From Caulochytrium protostelioides (taxonomy: Eukaryota > Chytridiomycota > Caulochytriomycetes > Caulochytriales > Caulochytriaceae): DNA of 52,232 nt. Positions 19,001 to 28,351 of this stretch are shown here, piece after piece; within the stretch, counting starts at the first letter, position 1, and each line of letters begins with the position of its first letter. The notes below the pieces were generated by a model. That model did no database searches and had not been told where the DNA came from. It saw only the letters and a list, made by a program, of their open reading frames with translations. Made by a program: the position numbers and the translations under genes. Location: the NCBI GenBank assembly GCA_003615045.1, contig ML014242.1:1-52232 (forward strand), written 5' to 3'.

Positions 19001-20563
19001 GCGATGTCGTATGAGATTTTGCAGATCTTTCCGTTCTCGAGCGAGACCAAGCGCATGGGCATCATCGTCCGCGATGAGGCCACAGGCAAAATCGTCTTCT
19101 ATGAAAAGGGCGCCGACGCCGTGATGGCGCAGATTGTCCAGCAGAACGACTGGCTTGAGGAAGAGTGCGGCAACATGGCCCGCGAAGGGTTGCGCACGCT
19201 CGTGATGGGTCGTCGGCCCTTGTCGCCCAAGGAATACGCAGCCTTCGACCGCGAGTATGCCCAAGCGCAAGTGGCTTTGAACGATCGCAACCTCGCGATC
19301 CAGCGTGTTATCTCGCGCCACCTCGAGACCAATCTGGAGCTGCTGGGCATCACGGGCGTCGACGATGCGCTGCAAGACGACGTCAAAGCCACGCTCGAGA
19401 AACTCCGGAATGCCGGGCTCAAGATCTGGATGTTGACGGGTGACAAGATCGAGACGGCCACGTGCATCGCGATCAGTGCGAAGTTGGTCGCGTCGCGACA
19501 GCAGTCGATCGTGACGATACGCGGCGAAACGGACCCGGTGAGCTTGCTCGACCATCTCGACCGACTGCGCATGTCGGCCTCCCTCGACTCGGTCTGCCTC
19601 GTGATTGACGGCGAGAGTCTGCAGGTCGCGCTTGATGTGCATCCCGCCGAGTTCTTCCAGCTCGCGCTGCATCTACCGGCCGTCGTCGCCTGCCGCTGCT
19701 CGCCGACCCAGAAGGCCGAAATCACCCACTGCCTGCGGCGGTACACCACGAGTCGCATTGCTGCGATCGGAGACGGCGGAAACGACGTGAGTATGATCCA
19801 GGCGGCCCACGTGGGGATCGGCATCGTCGGCAAGGAAGGCCGGCAAGCGAGTCTGGCCGCCGATTTCAGCGTCACCCAGTTCTGCCACATCACGCGTCTC
19901 TTGCTGTGGCACGGCCGCAACTCCTACCAGCGCTCGGCCAAGCTGGGCCAGTTTATCATCCACCGCGGCCTCGTGATCAGCGTGATCCAGGCCGTCTTTT
20001 CGGCCATCTTTTACTTTGCCCCGATCGCCATCTATGGCGGGTTCCTGCTGGTCGGGTATGCGACCCTGTTTACGATGGCCCCCGTCTTTTCGCTTGTGCT
20101 CGACCGGGACATCTCGGAGGAAGTCGCCCTCGTCTACCCTGAGCTGTACCGCGACCTGACTAAGGGCCGACAGCTGAGCTACAAGACCTTCTTTGTGTGG
20201 TGCGCGATCAGCGTCTACCAGGGTGGCGCCATCATGCTGCTGGCCCTCACCCTTTTTGAGTCGGAGTTCCGGCATATCGTTGCTATCTCGTTCACGAGTC
20301 TGATTTTTAACGAGTTACTGATGGTGGCACTCGAGATCAACACGTGGCACTCGCTCATGGTCATCTCCGAGCTCGTCACGTTCGTGATCTACCTGCTCAG
20401 TATGACACTGCTCAAGGCGGAGTTTGATCTTACGTTTATCCTGACCTCAGCGTTTGTCTGGAAAACGGCGCTGATCACAGCCGTCAGCAGTCTCCCGCTC
20501 TATTTCTTGAGTTGTCTCAAGTCCTGGATCAATCCGGCCAACTACACCAAGCTGGAGGATTAG
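16085..20563 (+). CDS. NEO1: P4-type phospholipid flippase, Neo1/ATP9 group
   Basis: This intact 1492-residue P4-ATPase closes on the Neo1/ATP9A-B subgroup, which flips phosphatidylethanolamine and phosphatidylserine in Golgi and endosome membranes without a Cdc50 partner. The first 340 residues are a disordered extension; yeast Neo1 is about 1150 residues. The conserved part opens with NQKYNMVTFVPKVLYEQFKF. The actuator loop is DGET at 504-507. The TM4 motif reads PISLR. The phosphorylated DKTGT is at 779-783. Nucleotide-domain KGAD and the TGDKIETA motif follow, and the hinge GDGGND is at 1229-1234. The C-terminal helices complete the ten-segment set. All catalytic residues are present. A Ser/Gly/Ala-rich insertion of about 90 residues lies in the N domain. 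The start ATG at 16085 gives the whole frame, preceded by the CTG tract. Confidence 0.92.
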   Translation: MAPLRDDSLLHASAPVDNALSAPSFSAHPHDGLAAAAADPFLPTASPPLPPSSSVPPSNASPAAGAPSIGLPRDPFGVGHRVPASLPYGPRGALYRPPVGVPGRRASPARGPGRRPSRSGISGTPRSPFLVLTRTVAPLPSNAVQAARRLAARVVTTASRPVWWAWTWSARRGGRRGSVSRRPSGIGHTFLPLPGDETDHGVDGVVDGDGNDDGIGGDIDRPNALQTPLSTTSATSATSSRTRSVSARRRHPSRDRRILPAMDHVPLSGASLGQLPPTTASALLPSDDEDDFALGIDDEPHTALRLETLDGGVSARRRGVGGIAGAGGGLMYPRHMSWFRGLFKSTLPTARTILLDGEGHPSFSPNVVHNQKYNMVTFVPKVLYEQFKFFFNLYFLLVALSQFVPSLKIGYIVTYFGPLIFVLLVTMSKEASDDYGRYLRDKEANSQHYDRLIRHGSIQSIPASAIQVGHVIRIHKDQRIPADCVLLQTSDPLGTCFIRTDQLDGETDWKLRVAVPATQRHPDISAWFVDDGGVHSAPEARHPWRPSGSGPAAAAAADSALRQASVNSMTALTHDGPGQQSDFQDRAYDEGEREGAARPSALDLSACPSVYAGFPERNIYHFIGNITYETEAGWQTEPLNLENSLWCNTVLASAGWCLALVIYTGRDTRAAMNTSFPSTKVGLLDHEINQLSKILALVTFVLALTMVGLDGFRGMWYVYLVRFLILFSSIIPISLRVNLDMGKTFYSSQIEKDAKIPGTLVRTSTLPEELGRIEYLLSDKTGTLTKNQMELKRLHLGVAAYAGEDAFQEVRDSLRMTFAERHEERQAQSLLAQDVTAARGASGAGPASVLPAGVSSSLLDTPAAAMAEALRLGASSPHGGVGATNSASGAGAAPRKQGLRQWQTHDRVHDMMVALALCHNVSPIMAEEGGGYQAASPDEVAIVHFAESMGLQLVGRDIRRMTLRATHAPQCGAMSYEILQIFPFSSETKRMGIIVRDEATGKIVFYEKGADAVMAQIVQQNDWLEEECGNMAREGLRTLVMGRRPLSPKEYAAFDREYAQAQVALNDRNLAIQRVISRHLETNLELLGITGVDDALQDDVKATLEKLRNAGLKIWMLTGDKIETATCIAISAKLVASRQQSIVTIRGETDPVSLLDHLDRLRMSASLDSVCLVIDGESLQVALDVHPAEFFQLALHLPAVVACRCSPTQKAEITHCLRRYTTSRIAAIGDGGNDVSMIQAAHVGIGIVGKEGRQASLAADFSVTQFCHITRLLLWHGRNSYQRSAKLGQFIIHRGLVISVIQAVFSAIFYFAPIAIYGGFLLVGYATLFTMAPVFSLVLDRDISEEVALVYPELYRDLTKGRQLSYKTFFVWCAISVYQGGAIMLLALTLFESEFRHIVAISFTSLIFNELLMVALEINTWHSLMVISELVTFVIYLLSMTLLKAEFDLTFILTSAFVWKTALITAVSSLPLYFLSCLKSWINPANYTKLED

Positions 20564-20883
20564 ACCCATCCCTTTCCATCCCTTTCTCTACTGACGTCGT
20601 GGGTCATCGAAATGGTGTATTGCAATCCGGTGTGTATGTCCACCTCATCGATTGCGTGAGTGTGCCAAAAGATTGAGTGAGTATGGAGGCTCGGTGTTGA
20701 TGGAGTGATACATGCATGGATGAGAAGGGGCCTTGAGAGAAGGAACGTCATCAATAAGTCCATGATGAGAGTCAATACATGTTGATGGCAGTTGGTATCA
20801 ACCCGCGACCAGCGGTCGGCCACACCGGTCGCTGCGACACTTCGGGCGACGCAGTTCCGCCGCGTGGAGAGACGCCCCTGTCG

Positions 20884-22527
20884 TCAGGACGCGAGATCAG
20901 GCAGGGTCAGCGCAAAAGGCGTCGCGCCGGCATTCCCGGCCTCCAGCAATCCGTCCAGGGCGCCAAACGGCGGCGTCTCGTCGGCCAACATATCGAGCCG
21001 ATCGAACGACCCGCCCGTCCAGGCCTCCGACAAGTCCCACCCGGGCGGCGACGCTGGCGCCGGCGCCGGGTCCGAATGCGCTCGTGTGAGCATGCCGAGA
21101 CCGGCCGAACGCAGCGGGGCCCGCGACGACGGCTCCGCTGCGGGCGCCACGGCTGGTAGCGCCGCATCGTCCGGCCCGAGCAGCGACTTGGCGGGCGACA
21201 ACAAGCGCAGTTCGGGCGACCGTGGATAGACGAGGCCGAGGCTGGCCAGCGCCGATCGTTTCCGTATCATCGCGGCTTCGACGGCGTCCTTCGACATGGG
21301 TTTCCGTGCCGATGCCGATGAAGTTGCGGATATTGCCGTCGATGGGGTGGCCAACCTGTCAGAAGCTCGCGTGGGTGGAGACGGCGCCGCAGGCGCAGAT
21401 GCTGTAGCCGTTGATGATGTCGTTGTCGTTGTTGACGATGCCGACGACGACGACGACGACGTCGCGGCTGTTGCCCGTGCCCCTGGCAAAGAGGCCACGT
21501 CGTTTGCCGTAGATGCAACGTCGTTTGCCGTAGAGGCAGCGTCTTCTGACGCGACAGCGCGAGATGCCAACGTCTCGGCGGCGGCTACGTTGCGTTCGAG
21601 CAAATCATCGGAAGGCAGCAAGTGGCGCCATGACGAACAGAGGGACGCCGTCTGGACCGGCGCAGGGGCCGTCAGCCCCAACTCCCGCGCGGGGTCATAC
21701 TGCATATGGTATGCCGGCCCGGGACCCGCCGGCAGTCCTTCCAGTGTCGCCTCGACCGCGCTCGGATCACGGTTCAGCCGCGCCGCCAGCGCCGGGGGCA
21801 GGCGTGCCAGCACGGCGTCCACCGGATCGGGGTCCGCGCGCGCCGGCGCCGCGCGTGAAAGCGGTTCGGCAGCACGATGCGTGCCGGCGGCCGTCGCCGG
21901 CACGGCGTCGTGCTCGGAAATCGTGGGCGGCGCCGGCGCCGACGGCCGTGCGGACAGCAGTGACGCGGCCGGCGCCAGCGCGAAGGGCCGCGACCGCGGT
22001 GACGTGCGGGTGGCCCGCGATGGTGCCAACGCCGGTGTCGGTGTCGGCCACGCGCGGCGCGGCCCAGCGCCGCGCGGCGTCTGCCCGGCGCGACGGCGCG
22101 GTCCATCGTGCGGCGACGCCACGGAAGCGGCTGCGGCTGCGGACGGCTCGGCCGCACGCGGGACCGTGCCAGACGGTCCGCTCGGCCGCGTCGCGGGTTT
22201 CTTGGCCGACGGCGCGCCGCTCCCCTGGACCGGTGTCCGGTTTGTGATGTCGCGCAGGATCCGCGGCCGCAAGGCCGGACGCGCCGCGGCCGGCGTTTTC
22301 AGCGGCTTGAGAAGGCTCGGAATGCCGCTGGCGCTCGCGCCCGGATGAGCGCCGCCCGCCACCGCTGTCGACACGGCGCCAAGCGGTGTTTTGAGCGCTA
22401 AACCGGTGCTGGCGCCGACGCCGACGCCGACACCGCGGCCGACGGCCACCTTCTTGCGGTGGGTCAGCGGAGTCGCGTTTTCTTTGTCCAGCGCCGCGGC
22501 GCCATGGCGCCCGTTAAGCGACGCCAT
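20884..22527 (-). CDS. KEN-box, low-complexity protein of unknown function
   Basis: This 547-residue protein is mostly Ala/Pro/Ser disorder. Near the N-terminus it has ALDKENATP, a textbook KEN box (residues 15-17). At 83-96 it has RPALRPRILRDITN, with an RxxL and the LxDITN string often found in mitotic APC/C substrates. A tandem STANDVASTANDVAS duplication sits mid-protein. The C-terminal third has better-conserved-looking segments, including MSKDAVEAAMIRKRSALASLGLVYP-like helix content and an acidic, hydrophobic end (SFDRLDMLADE, GALDGLLEAG). The layout (N-terminal KEN and D-box, acidic C-terminus) recalls securin, but I do not recognise a separase-binding motif. The first ATG is at 22527; the frame runs further up only with a GTG. 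It converges with the flippase gene, 320 bp away. Confidence 0.65.
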   Translation of the reverse strand: MASLNGRHGAAALDKENATPLTHRKKVAVGRGVGVGVGASTGLALKTPLGAVSTAVAGGAHPGASASGIPSLLKPLKTPAAARPALRPRILRDITNRTPVQGSGAPSAKKPATRPSGPSGTVPRAAEPSAAAAASVASPHDGPRRRAGQTPRGAGPRRAWPTPTPALAPSRATRTSPRSRPFALAPAASLLSARPSAPAPPTISEHDAVPATAAGTHRAAEPLSRAAPARADPDPVDAVLARLPPALAARLNRDPSAVEATLEGLPAGPGPAYHMQYDPARELGLTAPAPVQTASLCSSWRHLLPSDDLLERNVAAAETLASRAVASEDAASTANDVASTANDVASLPGARATAATSSSSSSASSTTTTTSSTATASAPAAPSPPTRASDRLATPSTAISATSSASARKPMSKDAVEAAMIRKRSALASLGLVYPRSPELRLLSPAKSLLGPDDAALPAVAPAAEPSSRAPLRSAGLGMLTRAHSDPAPAPASPPGWDLSEAWTGGSFDRLDMLADETPPFGALDGLLEAGNAGATPFALTLPDLAS

Positions 22528-22553
22528 CGCGTCGGCCCACGACGTGGCAGCTG

Positions 22554-22808
22554 TCACCACGGGTCTTTCGTTCGACGACGGAGCGAGTAATCGGTTTGGC
22601 GGTATGAGCTATATGAGCGAGCGAGCAGAGAACACGCGCGAACACAACGCTTTCGACGTGCCAGAGATTGACTCGGTGGGATGATGAAGGCATGCACCGT
22701 GACGGTGCACAGCGTGGACACCGACAGCAGCAACAGCAGCAGCAACCCGATCCACGCGACCACGTAAGGAGGCGGTGTGCATTGGACGGTGTGTCGAAAG
22801 CACCACAT
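22554..22808 (-). CDS. Small hydrophobic ORF upstream of the KEN-box gene
   Basis: This 84-residue reading from an ATG at 22808 has a strong hydrophobic stretch at about residues 17-40 (YVVAWIGLLLLLLLSVST) and a basic Arg/Ser-rich end. It stops 26 bp before the KEN-box start, in another frame, so it could be an upstream ORF of that transcript. The Leu run comes from CAGCAGCAACAGCAG-type repeats at 22725-22745, which weakens the case. No family is recognised. Confidence 0.2.
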   Translation of the reverse strand: MWCFRHTVQCTPPPYVVAWIGLLLLLLLSVSTLCTVTVHAFIIPPSQSLARRKRCVRACSLLARSYSSYRQTDYSLRRRTKDPW

Positions 22809-23694
22809 TGCGGAAGGTCGGACAGGTGAAGTTCGATGCGAGGATCAGTCGGCGAATCGGGTCGGGCGGGCGGAGTGCGGTCAGCCAGTCAAGGCGCCGC
22901 CACATGGGGGCGGGCCATCGACCGTGGTGTCCTGATCACGGGGCTGGTCGGTGGTCGGCCGATATTTACGCTCCGCCCTGGGCATAACGCCGCTTCCGCC
23001 GTCCTCGCAACGACAGGATCGCCGCAGCAATACCCGTCACGGTAATGCCACTGACCGCACGACGCCGATATCAACCTAAATCATACGCATCGGAATTCTT
23101 GCATCGGGTCGGATCGGATCCGCACGTGAGGACGTCACGAGCGAGATGATAATTACTCGGCCGATTTGTGGCCATCCGATCAAACATCAATAAATGGAGT
23201 CACTCATCTGAGAGATCATCGGAGAAACTTGTCGAAACAGCGAGTCATCGGTTGTGAAGACGTTGCTGCTACTGAACAGACCTCATACGAATATTGCCTG
23301 TTGGAATGGTCCGTTGAAACGGGGCCATGCCATGATGCTAAATTTAATACGGGGCCGCGCCCCATCACAGCGTGTGGCGTCCTGAGACGCCAAACTCCGC
23401 TGACTCCACGACCCCCGGCGGGATCGGCGTGCCACCGCGTGCATCGTACTGTTGCGGCGCATCAGGCGCAGCGAGGCGACGCTGATACATGAACATGGTA
23501 CAATGATTCAACAGACATCGTGAAAGCTTCGTCATTTTACGACCCTTGACTCCCGACGCGTGAAGGATCCATTCCGTACACGTTGTGCACCGCACCCTTG
23601 TCGTCCACGGCAGATCGCGCAGAGGCTGGCTTGCACCTCGCGGCGTCCCTACCCGTCCACTGCCTTCGCTACCCCGGTCGCTCCCGCGGTCGCC
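22809..23694. other. Divergent spacer between KEN-box and NUFIP1 genes
   Basis: About 0.9 kb of shared upstream sequence. The frame of the NUFIP1/Rsa1 gene is open back to 23560 but contains no ATG before 23695. No repeat or RNA gene is evident. Confidence 0.45.
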
Positions 23695-25278
23695 ATGGCA
23701 TCGTGGAATCTGCCGCCGGGCGGCCAAGCTTACCCGCCGCCCCCAGCCACCGATCCCTATGGCCGTCCTTACGCGCCGATGCCGCCCTATTCACCAGCGG
23801 CGTACCCGCAGGGTACTGGCTACTACCAGAGCTCTCCCCACCCTGCAGGCGCTGGATCAGCGCTGTCACACGATGCAACCCACCCGGCCATGGCGCCCTA
23901 CCCCCCAGCCCACGCCAGTTACCCCGGTTCATGGCATGCGCCCGGTGCCGCCGCCGCAAACTCGGCCTACCACGGCTACGCGTCCTATCACCACCCCGCG
24001 ATCGCCTATGGCCAGCCGCCGCCGTACGGGGCTCCGGGCTCCGGCATGATGCCGAACGCCTATGGGGCGCCCGCGCCGCACGCCGTGCCGCCGCCCCTTC
24101 GGCCGGCGGCTGCCGCGTCTCCCGTCGCCCTACCGCCCGCGTCCTCGGCCCGACCGGGTCTCCCGGCGAAACCCACAGTCCCGTCGTTCCGTTCTTCGAG
24201 TTCGCCGCCGCATCTCCGCCAGACGGGCGGCGTCGTCGACCCGGCGCGGCCAGCGCCGCCCTCGCCTCTCGCGACAGGAGTCGCGGCCGCGCCCCACGGG
24301 CCCAGCGCCGATGCTGATGCGCCCGATCCGACGAGCGCGGCGGAGTGTCCGCCGGAGACGGCGACGGGCTCGGACATTCCGACCGCGCCGGGCCGCCGGG
24401 CCGCGGCCAACAAGCGGCGCCGCCAGCGCGTTGCTGAGCGCAATCGCGAGCAGAAGCGCGCGAAGGAGGCGCACGGGCCGGCATCGCCGTCGCGGGCCAG
24501 CACCGCCGTTGGCCCACCGGCGCCCCCGCGCTCCCCCGCTGGTGACACAGCCGGCGTCGGGCATGGCCGCGGCGATGCCGCGGCGATGCTGGCGGCGGGG
24601 GGCGTCCCATCGTCCGGGACCGCGTCCGCCGTCCGCCGTCCACCGTCGCCCTCGGCGACTCCCGCCGCCGCGAACGCGCGCGCCGCCGAAGCCGCGCCGG
24701 TGCTGCTCAGTCGCCGCATCGAGTCGCCCGAGGAGATCGCCGCGTGGATCGCGGAGCGGCGCGCGGCGTTCCCGACGGCGGCCAACGTGGCGCGCAAGCA
24801 GCGCGAAGCGCGCGAGCGCAGGGCCCGCGGCGAAGCGATGCCCTCGAATCCGGATCTGGAAGCCGTGAAGCGCAACCAGGCGCAGCTCTTTCCCTCGGGC
24901 GGGTCGCGGCGTGACGCGGCGCACGGGAAGCCGGGCAGCGCGCATGCGCGACATGGCGGCCACCACCTCGGCCACCGTCACGGCGATGCGAAGGGCGGCC
25001 GCGACGCCCATGCTGGCGCCGCTGCCCCGGGCTCGCCTTCCCCAGCAACGTCCCCGCCGGGCGGCTACGAGACCTGGCAGATCTATCGCCGCCCGAACCT
25101 GCTGCGGTCGCTGCTTCGTGCTGACATCGAACGCGACAAGAGCCACGTGCTGCAGGTCATCTACCATGTGCTCCGTTCTCGCGCGGCGCCTTCGAGGATA
25201 CCTGCGACGATGCCCGCGACCCTACCCGCGACGGCGCCCGCGTCGGTGGCGACGCCGTCGGTGAGCGACGCGGCATGA
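23695..25278 (+). CDS. RSA1: NUFIP1/Rsa1-type box C/D snoRNP assembly factor
   Basis: From the ATG at 23695 (context gccATGg) the frame gives 527 residues. The first 150 are Pro/Tyr/Ala-rich, followed by more low complexity and a basic NKRRRQRVAERNREQKRAK segment near 240-260. The conserved NUFIP1 domain is at about 342-372: SPEEIAAWIAERRAAFPTA and ANVARKQRE. This is the PEP element with which NUFIP1/Rsa1 contacts Snu13/15.5K. The C-terminal block YRRPNLLRSLLRADIERDK at about 465-490 matches the conserved end of Rsa1/NUFIP proteins. The family loads Snu13 and the R2TP/HSP90 machinery during box C/D snoRNP assembly in the nucleus. It is divergent from the KEN-box gene. Confidence 0.85.
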   Translation: MASWNLPPGGQAYPPPPATDPYGRPYAPMPPYSPAAYPQGTGYYQSSPHPAGAGSALSHDATHPAMAPYPPAHASYPGSWHAPGAAAANSAYHGYASYHHPAIAYGQPPPYGAPGSGMMPNAYGAPAPHAVPPPLRPAAAASPVALPPASSARPGLPAKPTVPSFRSSSSPPHLRQTGGVVDPARPAPPSPLATGVAAAPHGPSADADAPDPTSAAECPPETATGSDIPTAPGRRAAANKRRRQRVAERNREQKRAKEAHGPASPSRASTAVGPPAPPRSPAGDTAGVGHGRGDAAAMLAAGGVPSSGTASAVRRPPSPSATPAAANARAAEAAPVLLSRRIESPEEIAAWIAERRAAFPTAANVARKQREARERRARGEAMPSNPDLEAVKRNQAQLFPSGGSRRDAAHGKPGSAHARHGGHHLGHRHGDAKGGRDAHAGAAAPGSPSPATSPPGGYETWQIYRRPNLLRSLLRADIERDKSHVLQVIYHVLRSRAAPSRIPATMPATLPATAPASVATPSVSDAA

Positions 25279-26731
25279 TGGGCGTCGCTTGCCCTGGGTG
25301 CGCCGTGGGTGGCCCACCTGCATCATCCCCGCCGTGGCCGTGTGCGACGCGTTGCGACGGACGGAACGATGGGCTGGAGCTGCGGAAGATGGGGGGTCTC
25401 ATGCGTCCATGGTGGGAGATCCCGGTCTTCTTGGAGGCGACCCGACGCGAGGCGGCCCCTCGGGTCCCAGCGCCGCCTCGGGAGGCCCACGCGATGCCTC
25501 CACGGGTGGCGGTCCGTTCACGAGACAATGCCGCGCTGGTGAACGGCGGGTGGCTGACGATACGCCTTTGGCTGGTGAGCCGGGCCCTGCTCCTTAAAAG
25601 TAAAAAGTCCGAATCAGGGGTGAAATTTGAAGGCAGCATCACCGGATGGGGGCACCCGCCACCTCGGCAAAAGGGAAGCGCAGCGGCTTTTCGCCAGCAC
25701 CGCATCGCTGGCGGTGGTCCCAGTGCAAGGGGTGGTGCGGTCTCGGCCGGAGAGAGGGCCGTACACCGTCGGTAACTAAGGCGACGTGGCCTCGCAGCAC
25801 CCCTGCTGGGCTGGGAAGCGCGGCGCGCGCAGAGAGGGAGCGGAGCCAGAGCGGAGCTCTGGGTATGAGGGGCGGTGGCGAGCGAGACCCTCATGGGATG
25901 TGTCGCCTGCCGCGGTCTGTTCGAGCCATTGGATGGCAACGAGAACGGGTGGGCTTGGCACATCAAACGGCACCGAGCAACATGGACGCGGGGGTCCATG
26001 TCAGCTGTGTCACCAATTGGTTGATCCGGCGCTGAGGGTGCCGCACACACACAACTGCCGTACAGACCCACGGCCGCTGCTCAAGGCGCTTTGGCGGCAA
26101 AGCCTAAGACTGCTGAGTGGGGTGGTGAGAAAGGAGGGGGCCACTGCGGCATCCGGGCACGAGGCTAAAGGTGACACGACAAGCATCATTGCGAGCGTGT
26201 GGGTGGGACACTCAAGGTGGCACCATGAAGACCTTCGCGATTACGACGTCCCGGCTTGCTTCGAACTCGGGCGCGTTGGGGTGGGGCTGTCATCGTTGGC
26301 TTGTCCCGTTGAACCAGATACGAGTAGGGACGATCAAGCAACGCTTTCGTGCGACTTCTGTAGCTGCGTAGCGCCGTAGAGCCTCGATCCAAACAACTCA
26401 TTTCTCGAGCGTTCTGACCGATTCTGGGATCGCCCTTTTCCCATGATATCGTTGCCGTCCTTTTGCCGCTCCACCGCCCGTCTCCGCCGTTGTTTGATCA
26501 ACGCTCCTTCTGGTCTGACCCAAGCGGACCGCACCCTTCTCTCCGTGCTATATTCCCGGCCATCCCATGACTATCCTGCTACTGACTTAACCTTCCCCCG
26601 TCTGGCCAAATCACCGCATCGCCCGCCTCAACAAGCGGCTTCCAACTGCTGCCGTCGCTGCCGCTGCTGCCCGGATCGCTTTCCTTACCGTAGCGCATGT
26701 TGCGCTCCTGAAACTTAACTCGCCAACGCCC
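25279..26731. other. Intergenic spacer, no supported gene
   Basis: This 1.45 kb stretch lies between two plus-strand genes. Open frames (for example 25646-26035 plus, 25786-26379 plus) have no domain and lean on Arg/Gly/Trp composition typical of non-coding GC-rich DNA. The last 300 bp before the App1-like gene are rich in C/T and probably include its promoter and leader. Confidence 0.45.
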
Positions 26732-28351
26732 ATGATGGTCCGCATCATTCTGCGGCACCGGCCACGTGGCGACGGTGCACCCCCGCAGCGGTCTGGTCAT
26801 GTCGCTTCGTCCCGCATGGCAGTGACGACGTCGGGCGCGCGCGCGCGCTCGTGGCTCTTCACGCTCGTGGTCGCCTTGCTGCTGAGCTCACTTTTCGCGA
26901 TGCTGGCCCACGGGAAACCACTGCTGAGCGTAATCACCGATAAGGTCGAAGAAAAGCTGGACCATGTGAAAGACAGGGGCACCGTGATCATGGGCAAATT
27001 GTCGATGTCGGTGGTCGAGCGGATCCTGCCGGATACGAAGGGCCTATCGCCGGCAGCGACGCCGCAACTCTTCGGCGTGGCTACCCCGGCTGACGAGAAG
27101 AGCTGGCCAGAAGCAATTAACACGAAGAGCGACGACAATGCCGGCGACAAGAACGGCGACAAATCCAGCGACAAGGCCAGTGACAAGGCCATCGGCGCAG
27201 CTGACCCGAACGCCGAGGACCTGCTGAATAACATGCCGGAGAGTTGGAAATCCGAAAACACGGTGCGGCCCATCTGGCCGCGTGAGCTCTCGCACTCCCA
27301 TGTGGTCTGGCCCGTGCCGCTCGACAAGGATGGCGAGACGCCGATGCGGGAGGTATTGGTGTTCCCCGCCATTGTATTCTGGAACGACACGGCCTCTGTG
27401 TGGCAGTCGGTGGTTCGCTCGTACACGATCCAGCGCAGCACGACCGGCATGGACTCGCCGGGGCGTTTCGGCGACTTTACGGAGTTCTTCCGACGCTGGT
27501 CGTACCTCTGCGCCCGCGACTACGACCGGAAGAAGCTGAACGTCTTTGCCGACGGGATGACCAAGGTCGAGCCTGGCGTCACGAACGAGCAGGGCCTCGC
27601 CGAAGTCCGCATCGAGTTCCAGTACCCCAAGGATAAGCTGTTGCCGAACAAGAAAGTGCGCGTGACCGACGAGGAGACCGGCGCTTACGGCGAAGCCATG
27701 CTGGAGTTCGTACCACCCTCGGGGTCTCTAGTGGTCTCTGACGTTGACGACACCATCCTCGAGACTCTGATTCTTTCGAACCGCGAAATGCTCGCGCATT
27801 CGCTCAAGAATAAGCATAAGGCGGCATCGGGGATGCCGCAGCTCTATGAACGCATCAGTGCCCAGCTGCACGACAGGGACGGCCACAAGCCCGCGTGGCT
27901 GTACCTCTCGGGCTCGCCGTGGGGGCTGCAGCCCTTCCTGATGGATTTCCTCTACGCCTACTACCCGCCGCCAAGCGCGTTTGTGCTGAGCGATATTAGT
28001 CTGCGCTCATTGCGCGAAACGGCCGGCACCTACGATCTGAAGTCCTACAAGCAGGGCCAGGTCCGCGAGTATATGCGCCGCCTGCCTGGCAAGTCGCTCG
28101 TGCTGATTGGTGATGCGACGCAGTACGACCCGGACTCCTATGCGGCGCTCTACGAGGAGTACCCCGACAACGTTCTCTGCATTCTCATTCGCGAGGCGCA
28201 AGGCAGCTCGGCCCGCGAAAAGGAGAATGCGCAGAATGACATGGGCCGTCTGCGGACCGCTTTCAAGAACGTGCCCCAAGACCGGTGGCGGGTCTTCCGC
28301 CATCCGTCCGAGCTCGTCCACATTGACTTTAGCAGCAAGAAATGCCATTAA
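26732..28351 (+). CDS. Membrane-anchored App1-type phosphatidate phosphatase
   Basis: This 539-residue protein carries the App1/DUF2183 catalytic domain at about residues 210-520. The HAD-type motif VSDVDDTIL places the catalytic Asp pair at D337 and D339 (DVDDT 337-341). The family blocks VWQSVVRSYTIQRS, the YLSGSPWGLQPFL segment and KSLVLIGDATQYDPDSY follow in order. Yeast App1 converts phosphatidate to diacylglycerol at endocytic actin patches. Here the N-terminus has a hydrophobic segment at about 40-61 (SWLFTLVVALLLSSLFAML), absent from yeast App1, so the protein is likely a signal-anchored or secreted-pathway form. An Asp/Lys-rich linker follows at 130-160. Start is the ATG at 26732; an ATG at 26816 just before the hydrophobic segment is an alternative. 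Confidence 0.87.
   Translation: MMVRIILRHRPRGDGAPPQRSGHVASSRMAVTTSGARARSWLFTLVVALLLSSLFAMLAHGKPLLSVITDKVEEKLDHVKDRGTVIMGKLSMSVVERILPDTKGLSPAATPQLFGVATPADEKSWPEAINTKSDDNAGDKNGDKSSDKASDKAIGAADPNAEDLLNNMPESWKSENTVRPIWPRELSHSHVVWPVPLDKDGETPMREVLVFPAIVFWNDTASVWQSVVRSYTIQRSTTGMDSPGRFGDFTEFFRRWSYLCARDYDRKKLNVFADGMTKVEPGVTNEQGLAEVRIEFQYPKDKLLPNKKVRVTDEETGAYGEAMLEFVPPSGSLVVSDVDDTILETLILSNREMLAHSLKNKHKAASGMPQLYERISAQLHDRDGHKPAWLYLSGSPWGLQPFLMDFLYAYYPPPSAFVLSDISLRSLRETAGTYDLKSYKQGQVREYMRRLPGKSLVLIGDATQYDPDSYAALYEEYPDNVLCILIREAQGSSAREKENAQNDMGRLRTAFKNVPQDRWRVFRHPSELVHIDFSSKKCH

Noticed and set aside
18569-19672. 367-residue minus-strand frame
   Set aside because: Antisense to the catalytic part of the flippase, which is certain on the plus strand.
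24130-25167. 345-residue minus-strand frame
   Set aside because: Antisense to the NUFIP1/Rsa1 gene; Arg-rich with no domain.
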